NCBI RefSeq assembly: GCF_022758885.1
Contig: NZ_JALEBH010000001.1
Span: 2,170,001 to 2,234,000 of the forward strand
Length of the DNA stretch: 64,000 nucleotides
Origin: Sphingobium sp. BYY-5
GTDB lineage: Bacteria; Pseudomonadota; Alphaproteobacteria; Sphingomonadales; Sphingomonadaceae
Reading direction: 5' to 3'
Made by a program: the position numbers and the translations under genes. Each line of letters begins with the position of its first letter. Positions within the stretch are counted from its first letter, which is position 1. Shown in pieces: positions 47,560 to 55,435 of this stretch. The notes beneath the pieces were generated by a model that saw nothing but the letters and a program-made list of their open reading frames with translations, did not search any database and was not told the DNA's origin.

Positions 47560-47889
47560 ATGACCATGGGCCTGGACAAGCAGAAGAAGCTGCATTTCGA
47601 CCTCACCAATGTGGGTATGCGTGCCCAGGCAACGGCCGTGGGGCTGTTGCAATTATGCCTGGAGTTGCGGAACGCCGGCATATTGGATGATACGGCGATC
47701 GAGCGGATCAAGGGCGCCATCGCCTGCGACATCGAAGTATCGGCACCGCGATCGGTTGCCAGCGCCGCCTATCGACAGGACATCAAGGCGCGGCTGGACC
47801 AATTGTTCGCCGGCGAGGCGAAGATCGGTAGCGCCGATGCGCTGGCCTTCGGCACAACGGCCGACACCGCCTATCGCGAGCCGCGCTGA
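47560..47889 (+). CDS. Conserved hypothetical protein, 109 aa
   Basis: A soluble, probably helical protein: MTMGLDKQKKLHFDLTNVGM, then RAQATAVGLLQLCLELRNAG and AAYRQDIKARLDQLFAGEAK. The GAGAGGAG site seven bases before ATG fixes the start. It has no signal peptide and no motif that I recognise. It stands alone behind a 205-base gap after the transporter and ends at a bidirectional terminator. Confidence 0.72.
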   Translation: MTMGLDKQKKLHFDLTNVGMRAQATAVGLLQLCLELRNAGILDDTAIERIKGAIACDIEVSAPRSVASAAYRQDIKARLDQLFAGEAKIGSADALAFGTTADTAYREPR

Positions 47890-47900
47890 GCCGACCAAAG

Positions 47901-47930
47901 AAAAGGGGCCGACAAACGCGGCCCCTTCTT
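47901..47930. terminator. Bidirectional intrinsic terminator
   Basis: GGGGCCG pairs with CGGCCCC around ACAAACG, with AAAA on the left and TTCTT on the right. It sits between the convergent hypothetical gene and the FKBP gene. Confidence 0.8.
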
Positions 47931-47951
47931 CGACTCATCTGGCTGTGCGGA

Positions 47952-48512
47952 TCACCGACCCGGCTGCGGGATACCACCCTGCTGCTGCATCATCTGCTGC
48001 TGCAACTGCATCAGTTCCGCCTTCGACTTGAAGTCGTGCAGCGTGACGTCGAACACCAGCACCGAACCGCCGGGTATCGGGCCATTGTCCGCATCGCCAT
48101 AGCCAAGCTGCGGCGGAATCCAGAGGCGGTACTTGCCGCCCTTCTTCATCTTCTGCAGGCCTTCCGAGAAACCCGGCACGACGCCATCGATCGGCATCGG
48201 CGCCTGCGGATTCTCATCGAAGACGGTGCCGTTGAGCAGCGTGCCCTTATAACCGACCAGCGCCACGTCCGCAGTGGTCGGGCTGGCGCCCGTGCCTTCT
48301 TCCAGCACCTTGTACTGCAAACCCGATTCGGTCGTCTCCACGCCAGTAGCGTGGGCGTTCTGCGCGAGGAAAGCCGCCGGCGACGCCGCGACACCCTGTT
48401 GTCCTGCCCAGGCCAGGCCGCCTGCGGCCAGCGCAACGACGGCAACGCCGATCCAGAGCCGCGTCAGCGATCCCTTGGCGATAGGACGAAGGGGAACGGC
48501 CGTCGTGGACAT
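47952..48512 (-). CDS. FKBP-type peptidyl-prolyl cis-trans isomerase, membrane anchored
   Basis: A 186-residue protein: a cytoplasmic tail, one helix (IGVAVVALAAGGLAWAGQQG), then a periplasmic FKBP domain with TTESGLQYKVLEEGTGASPT, GTLLNGTVFDEN, VVPGFSEGLQKMKKGGKYRL and IPPQLGYGDAD. It ends with a Gln/Met-rich tail. It assists folding of exported proteins. An in-frame upstream ATG adds 15 residues; the ATG at 48512 gives a normal start. Confidence 0.9.
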   Translation of the reverse strand: MSTTAVPLRPIAKGSLTRLWIGVAVVALAAGGLAWAGQQGVAASPAAFLAQNAHATGVETTESGLQYKVLEEGTGASPTTADVALVGYKGTLLNGTVFDENPQAPMPIDGVVPGFSEGLQKMKKGGKYRLWIPPQLGYGDADNGPIPGGSVLVFDVTLHDFKSKAELMQLQQQMMQQQGGIPQPGR

Positions 48513-48595
48513 GGCGACAAATCTCGCAATTTCGAAGGGCAGAAATTCAGCAGGCAAACGGGGCCGCCCAGTGGCAGACCCCGTTGAAGGCGACC

Positions 48596-48802
48596 TTAAC
48601 GGACGCCGTCGCGCTCGGCGCGCTTGCGCTCCATCTTACGAGCCCGGCGGACAGCGGCTGCCTTTTCACGGGCGCGCTTTTCCGACGGCTTCTCATAATG
48701 ACGACGCAGCTTCATTTCGCGATACACGCCTTCACGCTGCAGCTTCTTCTTGAGCGCGCGGAGGGCCTGGTCGACATTATTGTCGCGAACGATGATCTGC
48801 AT
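48596..48802 (-). CDS. rpsU: 30S ribosomal protein S21 (bS21)
   Basis: A 68-residue basic protein that helps the 30S subunit bind mRNA. It reads [20 protein letters not shown], then [20 protein letters not shown] and [20 protein letters not shown]. The ATG at 48802 matches the family, and an upstream in-frame ATG adds six residues. It is a separate gene 83 bases before the FKBP gene on the same strand. The 225 bases on its other side, up to the divergent aldolase gene, hold only upstream regions. Confidence 0.95.
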   Translation of the reverse strand: MQIIVRDNNVDQALRALKKKLQREGVYREMKLRRHYEKPSEKRAREKAAAVRRARKMERKRAERDGVR

Positions 48803-49027
48803 AAGTCCGTCAATCTCCAATCAAAAACGAGCGGTTCGCCGGGACAATATCTCTTTCCCGACGGCCCGACCGAATAGCAAAGCCAGTGAGTCGTCGCAGG
48901 TCGCCCCGCGCCATGTGGGCGGCGCCCTACCAGCGCAAGCGCGTAAATTCAACCCTAAAGGCCGCAACCTCGACTTTTGCGACAAGCCGACCGATAGTGC
49001 GCCAACAAAATAGACAGGAGGATCGCC

Positions 49028-49786
49028 ATGGCAACAGCCGCACAAACGCCCAACATGTCCCCACAAGAATGGGAGGCGCGCCAGCAACTTGCTGCCTGCT
49101 ACCGTATCTTCGACCATATGGGCTGGTCGGAACTCATCTACAACCACATCACCCTGCGCGTACCGGGGGAGGATAACGCCTTCCTCATCAACCCCTTCGG
49201 CCTGGGCTATCACGAGGTTACGGCATCCAACCTGGTCAAGATCGATATCGATGGCCATGTGCTGGATGGCAGCCCCTATCCGGTCAACCGCGCGGGCTTC
49301 ACCCAGCACAGTGTTTTCCACCGGCATCTGCCCGACGCCCATTGCATCATCCATACCCACACGACCGCCGGCATGGCGGTGAGCGCCACGACAGAAGGGT
49401 TGCGGCCGATCAGCTTCTACGCCGCGGCCTTCATTGGCCATATCGCCTATCACGACTTTGAAGGGGTCACGATTCGCCCCGATGAGGGCGAGCGGCTGAT
49501 CGCGCATCTGGGCGACAAGCGCATCATGATGCTGCGCAACCATGGAACCCTGGTGATGGCGTCTTCCCTGCCCGAGGCTTTTTTGAAGCACTGGTCACTG
49601 CAACGCGCCTGCGAGATCCAGGTGGCGGCGGGCGCGGCAGGGACACTGATCGATATCCCGCCAGAAGTGATCGCCGTGCATCAACGCGATCTGGCCGGCA
49701 TACAGTTGCCGGTCGGGCCGGGCGTGCCCGATTTCCAGGCGATGGTGCGAGTGATCGATCGGATCGATTCGAGCTGGCAGCGCTAA
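49028..49786 (+). CDS. Class II aldolase/adducin family protein
   Basis: A 252-residue protein of the zinc-dependent aldolase fold. Metal ligands are seen in DAHCIIHTHTTAGMAVSATT (HxH) and in MMLRNHGTLVMAS (His), and NHITLRVPG is the sugar-phosphate-binding N/T segment. Family members cleave sugar phosphates or are adducin-like proteins, and the substrate cannot be told here. A GGAGG site precedes the ATG. It is a single gene, convergent with the outer-membrane protein gene. Confidence 0.88.
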   Translation: MATAAQTPNMSPQEWEARQQLAACYRIFDHMGWSELIYNHITLRVPGEDNAFLINPFGLGYHEVTASNLVKIDIDGHVLDGSPYPVNRAGFTQHSVFHRHLPDAHCIIHTHTTAGMAVSATTEGLRPISFYAAAFIGHIAYHDFEGVTIRPDEGERLIAHLGDKRIMMLRNHGTLVMASSLPEAFLKHWSLQRACEIQVAAGAAGTLIDIPPEVIAVHQRDLAGIQLPVGPGVPDFQAMVRVIDRIDSSWQR

Positions 49787-49802
49787 AAGCTACGGCGGGA
49801 AT

Positions 49803-49835
49803 GCGGAACGGCGGCAGTCCTGAACGCCGTTCCGC
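49803..49835. repeat. Hairpin after the aldolase gene
   Basis: GCGGAACGGCG pairs perfectly with CGCCGTTCCGC around an 11-base loop. It lies between convergent genes. The arm resembles that of the next hairpin, so the two are probably related repeat units. Confidence 0.65.
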
Positions 49836-49872
49836 ACCCCGACTCCCTTTGCGGGAGAAGACCGGCGCAGGA

Positions 49873-49899
49873 CGGAACGGGCGACTCGCGCCCGTTCCG
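49873..49899. repeat. Second related hairpin before the outer-membrane protein gene
   Basis: CGGAACGGGCG pairs with CGCCCGTTCCG around a five-base ACTCG loop. It ends nine bases from the stop codon of the convergent outer-membrane protein gene. It may act as a terminator-like stop or a REP-type repeat. Confidence 0.65.
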
Positions 49900-49907
49900 C
49901 CTTCAGG

Positions 49908-50462
49908 TCAGAATTTCGCGACGACGCCCGCCATCGGACGGATCGAGCGGAAATTACCCATCGTATCGGCCTGGACACGCAGGCGGATATTGCTGCTCTG
50001 GGCCGAACTGCCCATGTCCGCCGGCGACAACTCGACGCCCGCGCCATAGGTGGTGCCATGGAAATCCGGGCTGTCGGGGCCGAGCGCGTCGAAATTGACC
50101 CACTTGTAACCGACCTTGCCAAAGATCAGGCTGTCCTTGCCCGCCTTGATCCCGGCGCGGCCCGCCACGCCATATTCCCAGTCAATGTCACCGGACACGC
50201 CTTTTGAGGCCGTGCCCTCGACGCCCAGTACGATCGGACCGGCGACATTATAGTTTACACCGGCGACGCCCTCCACCAAGCGGCCTTTGTAGCCCACAGG
50301 CGGAATGCCTTCCTTACCGGTTTCGCTGTCGAAATTATGCACGCCGCCCAAGATGCCGACATAAGGCTCGATGCGGCGGGTGGAGCCTGTATCCTCTTGG
50401 GCCAAAGCGGCGGCAGGAAGCAGGGACGCAGCAATGGCTGCCGTGAAAAGCAATGTCTTCAT
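49908..50462 (-). CDS. Small outer-membrane beta-barrel protein
   Basis: A 184-residue protein with a signal peptide (MKTLLFTAAIAASLLPAAALA-Q). Alternating beta strands then suggest an eight-strand OmpA/OmpX-type barrel: IEPYVGILGGVHNFDSE, VEGVAGVNYNVAGPIVLGVE, WEYGVAGRAGIKAGKDSLIF, GKVGYKWVNFDA and the terminal strand RPMAGVVAKF ending in Phe, as required for barrel insertion. It diverges from the lipoprotein gene at 50779 across a 316-base gap that should hold both promoters and in which I see nothing else. Confidence 0.85.
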   Translation of the reverse strand: MKTLLFTAAIAASLLPAAALAQEDTGSTRRIEPYVGILGGVHNFDSETGKEGIPPVGYKGRLVEGVAGVNYNVAGPIVLGVEGTASKGVSGDIDWEYGVAGRAGIKAGKDSLIFGKVGYKWVNFDALGPDSPDFHGTTYGAGVELSPADMGSSAQSSNIRLRVQADTMGNFRSIRPMAGVVAKF

Positions 50463-50778
50463 GGGTATGACCCTTTTTGTCTGTTGGGTTTTCTAGCGGC
50501 GGTGTGGACCCGCCGGGCCGCCTGTCCGGCGCTGCAAGCGACCGGGCGACAGGGAAGAAATGGCCAAGCCTGCTCGAAGGTTTCCTGAACGGATCGCAAA
50601 AATCGGTCAAAAGCCGATTATGTGACGGAAAGAACACGGTTCCTGTCAGCCCGATGAACGAAAGGCGACTTTTCTGAACGGGGAATAAATGCTTGCGCGC
50701 CGATCCCCTACCCATTCACAACCAATTCAAACTGAGGGCGTTATCCCGTCATCAGAAGGACTGTTAAGGAGACAGGCG

Positions 50779-51444
50779 ATGACTGGAACCGCACGAAGGT
50801 TTCTCGCCGCCATGGGCCTTGCCGGCGCGCTGGTCCTCGGCGGCTGCGCCTATGACGACGGCTATGGCTATGGCGGAGTGAGTGTAGGCAGCGGCTATTA
50901 TGGCGGCGGCTATTACGACCCTTATTATAGCCCCGGCTATTATCCGGGCGGCTATGGCTGGTATGACGGCTTCTACTATCCAGGTAACGGCTATTATGTC
51001 TATGATCGGGGTGGTCGACGCCACCGCTGGAATGATGGCCAGCGCCACTATTGGGAAGGCCGACGCGGGAATCGCCCCGATGACGGCCGCTGGCGCGGCC
51101 CCGGACGGGACGGCAAATGGCGGGATCGTGATCGCAACCGCCCGCCCGGCACCGGCAATTGGACGCCGCCGCGTCCGCCAAGAGATGGCAACGGCAACTG
51201 GACTTCGCCACGCCCACCGCGCGGCGCGGACGGCGATCGCGGACCAGGCCGCTGGCGCGGCAATAATGGCGCGCAACCGACACCCCAACCTGGTATTCGC
51301 CCACCGCAACAAGGACGCCCGCAAATGAACCAGCCACGCCCGCAGCGCGAATGGGGCGCCCGCCCCTCGCCCGGCTTCCGCGCCGACCGGCCGGTACGAT
51401 CGGGCGGTGGTCGCGACCCGGCAGGCCGGGTGCGTCCGGAGTGA
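50779..51444 (+). CDS. Lipoprotein with Tyr/Gly-rich and Arg/Pro/Gly-rich low-complexity regions
   Basis: A 221-residue protein with a lipobox (LVLGGC). Next comes a Tyr/Gly-rich repeat zone (YYDPYYSPGYYPGGYGWYDG and similar), then a motif WNDGQRHYWEGRRGNRP, then Arg/Pro/Gly repeats (TPPRPPRDGNGNWTSPRPPR) to a basic end. AAGGAG seven bases before ATG fixes the start. The upstream in-frame ATG at 50689 is rejected. It is probably anchored to the cell envelope. The stop overlaps the next gene by TGATG, so the two are coupled. I recognise no named family. Confidence 0.75.
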   Translation: MTGTARRFLAAMGLAGALVLGGCAYDDGYGYGGVSVGSGYYGGGYYDPYYSPGYYPGGYGWYDGFYYPGNGYYVYDRGGRRHRWNDGQRHYWEGRRGNRPDDGRWRGPGRDGKWRDRDRNRPPGTGNWTPPRPPRDGNGNWTSPRPPRGADGDRGPGRWRGNNGAQPTPQPGIRPPQQGRPQMNQPRPQREWGARPSPGFRADRPVRSGGGRDPAGRVRPE

Positions 51445-52136
51445 TGCGGAGAGCGATACAGACCGCTACGCTCCTCCCTCTCCTGCTCGTCGCGGCCTGC
51501 GACGGGCGGGAGGAGAGCGCGATCGACAATCTGGCCAATGGCGTCAACGCCACGCAGGTCGAAAATAATGTCCGTGCCGAGGCGATGGCGCTGATGGAAC
51601 CGCTCACCCCGCCCGCGCCGGGCACGCCCGGCGGTCTGCCGGTCAATCCTGCGCCGATCGCCGAAGGATCGATCGCGCCTGACAGCGCTCAGGGCGCCGC
51701 CCAGGTGGTGCAGGGCTATTATGGGCTGCTGGAAGAAAAACGGTTCGGAGACGCTCAGGATCTGTGGAATCCGGACAGTGTGATCGGGGCGCAGGATGAT
51801 GCGCATTTCGAAGCGCGCTTCCGTGGCTTCGGCGAGATTCACGCCAATATCGGCGCACCGTCCGAACCCGATGGCGCAGCCGGTTCCGTCTATGTGACCG
51901 TGCCAGTGCAGGTCTATGGCCGCATCAAGGCCAATGGCAAACCCTTCTACACGCTGCGGCAAGTGACGCTGCGCCGGGTCAATGACGTTCCCGGATCGAC
52001 CGAGGAACAAAGGCGCTGGCATATCGAAACGATCGGCGCCTATGTGCCGCCGCCCGAAACGGGCGATGCGGACAATGGCGTGGAAGGGTCCAAGGCCATT
52101 TCCATGACGGACGGCATGGCGCGCAAGGCGCCCTGA
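51444..52136 (+). CDS. Lipoprotein of unknown function
   Basis: A 230-residue protein with a lipobox (LLLVAAC). A Pro-rich linker precedes a C-terminal NTF2/SnoaL-like pattern (AAQVVQGYYGLLEEKRFGDA, WNPDSVIG, YVTVPVQVYGRIKANGKPFY, RWHIETIGAY). It might bind a ligand or partner; no catalytic motif is visible. The start overlaps the stop of the previous lipoprotein gene by TGATG, so they are made together. A strong palindrome follows. Confidence 0.75.
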   Translation: MRRAIQTATLLPLLLVAACDGREESAIDNLANGVNATQVENNVRAEAMALMEPLTPPAPGTPGGLPVNPAPIAEGSIAPDSAQGAAQVVQGYYGLLEEKRFGDAQDLWNPDSVIGAQDDAHFEARFRGFGEIHANIGAPSEPDGAAGSVYVTVPVQVYGRIKANGKPFYTLRQVTLRRVNDVPGSTEEQRRWHIETIGAYVPPPETGDADNGVEGSKAISMTDGMARKAP

Positions 52137-52149
52137 GCTCCGTCCGCTT

Positions 52150-52185
52150 CGAGCGAAGTCGAGAAGCATGTCTCGACTTCGCTCG
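52150..52185. repeat. Perfect 15-bp inverted repeat between convergent genes
   Basis: CGAGCGAAGTCGAGA, loop AGCATG, TCTCGACTTCGCTCG. It lies between the lipoprotein and cyclophilin genes and can form a hairpin on either strand. The arm (TTCGAGCGAAGTCGAGA) is a pattern I recall as highly repeated in sphingomonad genomes. Confidence 0.75.
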
Positions 52186-52202
52186 ATACGAACCGATTAG
52201 TC

Positions 52203-52655
52203 TTAGGCGACGGTCGCCTTGACGATCTTGCCGGGTGCGCGCGGCGGCTCGCCCTTGGGCAGGGCATCGACATGGTCCATGCCCGACGTGACTTCGCCCC
52301 AGACGGTGTACTGGCCGTCCAGGAAGGTCGCGTCGTCGAAGCAGATGAAGAACTGGCTGTTGGCGCTGTTCGGGTTAGACGAACGGGCCATCGAGCAGAC
52401 GCCGCGAATATGCGGTTCGCGGCTGAATTCCGCCTTGATGTCGGGCAGCTTCGACCCGCCCATGCCGGTGCCGGTCGGATCGCCGCCCTGCGCCATGAAG
52501 CCGGGGATGACGCGGTGGAAGACCACGCCGTCATAGAAGCCGTCCTTGGCCAGCGTGGTAATGCGCTCGACATGGCCGGGTGCCAGGTCCGGGCGCAGCT
52601 TGATGACGACGTCGCCGCCGCTGTCGAGGGTAAGGGTAAGCGTTTCGTCGGCCAT
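52203..52655 (-). CDS. Cyclophilin-type peptidyl-prolyl cis-trans isomerase
   Basis: A 150-residue cytoplasmic isomerase without signal peptide. The motifs are YDGVVFHRVIPGFMAQGGDP (catalytic Arg, Phe, Met, Gln), SNPNSANSQFFICFDDATFL and GQYTVWGEVTSGMDHVDAL. It is a single gene ending at the palindrome. Confidence 0.94.
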   Translation of the reverse strand: MADETLTLTLDSGGDVVIKLRPDLAPGHVERITTLAKDGFYDGVVFHRVIPGFMAQGGDPTGTGMGGSKLPDIKAEFSREPHIRGVCSMARSSNPNSANSQFFICFDDATFLDGQYTVWGEVTSGMDHVDALPKGEPPRAPGKIVKATVA

Positions 52656-52800
52656 GGGAATCCTCTCTTGCCGGGGAAGGTTGGGATGAGCCCATATAAA
52701 GGCTAATGAAGGCGATGGAAGCGCTCTCTCCCCATTGCATTTCCCTTGTGCATCGGCGAAAGCGGCAAAATGTTACAGGAACCGGACAGTAGGGGACGCC

Positions 52801-54240
52801 ATGAGCGAGCGCGGCGATTCCGCCGAACCCCTTCTGCACGGGGACGAATTTGACGAGACCTTGATCGAGGCGGCGGAAGCCAGCCATGATGAGGACGATC
52901 GCCTGAAGCCCGAATTTCTGTCCGCCGTGCTCGACGCGGTGGAGGAAGGCGACAATGAAACAGCGCGCGACCTAGTGTCGCCACTCCACCCCGCCGATAT
53001 CGCCGACCTTCTTGAACTGACGCCTTCTGAACGCCGCGCGAAGGTAGCCGCAGCGCTGGGCGATCTGGTCGGCGCGGAGGTTCTGTCCGAACTCAACGAC
53101 TATGTCCGCGACGACCTGATCGGCGCGCTGGCCCCCGAACAGGTGGCCGAGTTCGCATCCGAACTGGATACCGACGACGCCGTCGCGATTATCGAGGACA
53201 TGGAGGAGGCTGACCAACAGGCCGTCCTCGAAGCGCTCGACCCGGAGGATCGCGCCGCGATCGAGAGCGCCCTCTCCTACCCCGAAGAATCCGCCGGCCG
53301 CCTGATGCAGCGCGACCTGGTCGCGGTGCCCGCGCATATGACGGTCGGCCAGGTGATCGACTATCTGCGCGACAATCAGGATCTGACCAGCGATTTCTGG
53401 GAAATCTTCGTCGTCGATGTCGCACACAAGCCGATCGGCACCTGTCAGTTGAGCTGGGTGCTCACCTGCCCGCGCGGCATCGCCATGGCCGATCTGATGA
53501 AACGCGAGCAGACGTTGATCCCGGTCGATATGGACCAGGAAGAAGTGGCGCTGCGCTTCCAGAAATATGCGCTGATCTCCGCCGCTGTCGTCGATGCATC
53601 GGGGCGGCTGGTCGGCATGATTACGGTCGATGATATCGTCCACATCATTTCCGAGGAAGCGGGCGAGGATATCCTGCGCCTGTCGGGCGCGGGCGAAGGC
53701 GACATCAACGAACCGGTGATGGACAGCTATCGCGCACGGGTGCGCTGGCTGCTCACCAATTTGCTGACCGCGCTGGTCGCGTCTACCATCATCGGCATTT
53801 TCGAGGGCACGATCCAGAAGATGGTGGCGCTGGCCACGCTGATGCCGATCGTCGCGGGCGTGGGCGGCAATGCCGGCAGCCAGACCATGGCGGTCACGGT
53901 GCGCGCGCTCGCCACCAACCAGATCACCGGATCGAACGCCCGCCGCACCATATTGCGCGAGATTCGCGTGGCGCTGCTCAACGGGTCGACCGTGGCGTTG
54001 GTGCTGGGAATCGGGGTAGCGCTGGTGTTCCAGAATATGGCGCTGGGCGGCGTGATTGCCGCGGCGATGATGACCAATATCGTGACGGCGGGCCTGGCCG
54101 GCGCGGCAGTGCCGCTCGCCTTCGACCGGATGAACCTCGACCCGGCGGTCGCCTCCTCCATCTTCGTCACCATGATTACCGATTCGATGGGATTCTTCGC
54201 TTTCCTGGGTCTGGCGACGGCTGCGGGATTGACGGGGTGA
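52801..54240 (+). CDS. mgtE: Magnesium transporter MgtE
   Basis: A 479-residue channel. The N-terminal superhelical domain (LVSPLHPADIADLLELTPSE) and a CBS pair (for example YPEESAGRLMQRDLVAVPAH, LVGMITVDDIVHIISEEAGE) sense Mg2+. Five C-terminal helices carry the pore motif LMPIVAGVGGNAGSQTMAV. I chose MSERGDSAEP; an upstream in-frame ATG adds 22 residues that are not family-like. It is followed 25 bases later by a DUF1489 gene. Confidence 0.95.
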   Translation: MSERGDSAEPLLHGDEFDETLIEAAEASHDEDDRLKPEFLSAVLDAVEEGDNETARDLVSPLHPADIADLLELTPSERRAKVAAALGDLVGAEVLSELNDYVRDDLIGALAPEQVAEFASELDTDDAVAIIEDMEEADQQAVLEALDPEDRAAIESALSYPEESAGRLMQRDLVAVPAHMTVGQVIDYLRDNQDLTSDFWEIFVVDVAHKPIGTCQLSWVLTCPRGIAMADLMKREQTLIPVDMDQEEVALRFQKYALISAAVVDASGRLVGMITVDDIVHIISEEAGEDILRLSGAGEGDINEPVMDSYRARVRWLLTNLLTALVASTIIGIFEGTIQKMVALATLMPIVAGVGGNAGSQTMAVTVRALATNQITGSNARRTILREIRVALLNGSTVALVLGIGVALVFQNMALGGVIAAAMMTNIVTAGLAGAAVPLAFDRMNLDPAVASSIFVTMITDSMGFFAFLGLATAAGLTG

Positions 54241-54265
54241 CGCGAACGCCCATGTAGGACGTTCC

Positions 54266-54664
54266 ATGCCTTTGCACCTCACCAAGATCGCCTTCCAGAG
54301 CGAAAGCCCCGCCTCTCTACGCGCCTGGCTGGAAAGCCATGAGGGCGAAGCCCGGCTCACCACCCGTTACCTGCCCAAGCGGATCGAGGAACTGACTGGC
54401 GGTTCGCTCTTCTGGGTTCACGGTCATATGCTGGTCGGCCGCAGCCCTTTGCTGGGGTTTCAGGAGACGGGACAGGGGCGCTACTGGATCAGACTGGAAC
54501 CGACGCTCATCCCCGTGCGCGCCATGCCGAAACGCGCGCATCAGGGTTGGCGCTATCTAGATGACAAGGACGCGCCGCCGGACCTGGGCAACGGCGAGGC
54601 AGACGATCTGGACGCCATGCCCCAGACACTGCTGGGCGAACTGACGCGGCTTGGGCTGGTCTAA
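54266..54664 (+). CDS. DUF1489 family protein
   Basis: A 132-residue protein typical of alphaproteobacteria. It reads MPLHLTKIAFQSESPASLRA, TTRYLPKRIEELTGGSLFWV, then GRSPLLGFQ, RYWIRLEPTLIPVRAMPKRA and HQGWRYLDDKDAPPDLG. Function is unknown. It follows mgtE by 25 bases and is likely co-transcribed. Confidence 0.88.
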   Translation: MPLHLTKIAFQSESPASLRAWLESHEGEARLTTRYLPKRIEELTGGSLFWVHGHMLVGRSPLLGFQETGQGRYWIRLEPTLIPVRAMPKRAHQGWRYLDDKDAPPDLGNGEADDLDAMPQTLLGELTRLGLV

Positions 54665-54708
54665 GTGTTTAGGGCCCGGCATTTGATGGTGCAGTGAGTG
54701 GAAGCGCT

Positions 54709-54858
54709 ATGGGACAGATTTTACACGGGAGCGCCCGCACGACAGAGGCAGTCCGCCGCGAGATACAATATAGTGAAGAGAGCCTGAGGGTGGCGCAGAT
54801 CCTCAGGATGCAAGTGAGCCTCACCTGGTCGTCGACCATGCGGCTGACATTCTACTGA
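54709..54858 (+). pseudogene. N-terminal fragment of an IS481-type transposase
   Basis: Fifty codons: MGQILHGSARTTEAVRREIQ, YSEESLRVAQILRMQV, then unrelated sequence to a stop. The first ~27 residues match the helix-turn-helix start of IS481-family transposases (MGQ.LHGSATTTEAVRRAIQ-type). After SLR it leaves the family, so only the end of a former insertion remains. No catalytic domain and no terminal repeats are visible nearby. The rest of 54859-54993 shows no gene. Confidence 0.5.
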
Positions 54859-54993
54859 AAGAAATCCGGCTCGAAATCCCAATCTGCCCGCTTCGCCTGA
54901 AATTATCATCATAGGCGTCTATCGTCTCACCCACGTTCCGCAGACGATAGGTGGGAATGAGGACGCCCAGCGATCCGAGACACTCACAGGCTT

Positions 54994-55212
54994 TCAGAGA
55001 CCGGCGCCCACGATGGCCAGGAGCATACCCCCGCTCGCACTCATGAACATGAGAGCGGCCAGCAATATTTGCTGTATGGAGGCTTCGGCTGACGGATTGG
55101 CCGCAACGATGCTTTGCAGCAGTCCACCTTCCATCCAGGCCGATCCCAGAAGCGCCAGGCCGGCGAGCCTCAATCCGATCCTTGTCGGAAGTTTTTCATG
55201 CCACTGAACCAT
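54994..55212 (-). CDS. Small membrane protein, 72 aa
   Basis: A short protein with a basic start (MVQWHEKLPTRIGLRLAGLA) and two hydrophobic stretches (RLAGLALLGSAWMEGGLLQS, and LLAALMFMSASGGMLLAIVG). GAGAGG lies ten bases before the ATG. It is divergent from kup and shares a 223-base gap with it that contains a direct repeat. No family is recognised. It could be a potassium-related membrane peptide or an unrelated small gene. Confidence 0.55.
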   Translation of the reverse strand: MVQWHEKLPTRIGLRLAGLALLGSAWMEGGLLQSIVAANPSAEASIQQILLAALMFMSASGGMLLAIVGAGL

Positions 55213-55338
55213 GACGAGTACCTCTCAAAAGAGGCCTCTCACATACGCATCAGCGCATAGAAACTGGAGATTGAGAAAAGCTGGTTTGCGTTGAAATTGC
55301 ATAGGATTCCGCGCGATTTTTCGCATTTCCCACCACAT

Positions 55339-55357
55339 CATATGCGATTCATATGCG
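55339..55357. promoter_or_regulatory. Direct repeat, possible operator before kup
   Basis: CATATGCG-ATT-CATATGCG, two copies with an 11-base period (about one helical turn), placed 80 bases before the kup start and between divergent genes. The spacing fits a dimeric regulator site. The regulator is unknown; KdpE is a nearby candidate by location only. Confidence 0.4.
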
Positions 55358-55435
55358 GATGCCGAAAAGCTTATATGGAAACGAAATGCGGCTTCGTGCG
55401 ATGAAGGGCTTCCAACAAGGCGAGTTGATATTCTG

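Noticed and set aside
54721..54912. 63-codon minus-strand ORF overlapping the transposase fragment
   Set aside because: No ribosome site and no recognisable sequence; the plus-strand translation matches a transposase N-terminus better.
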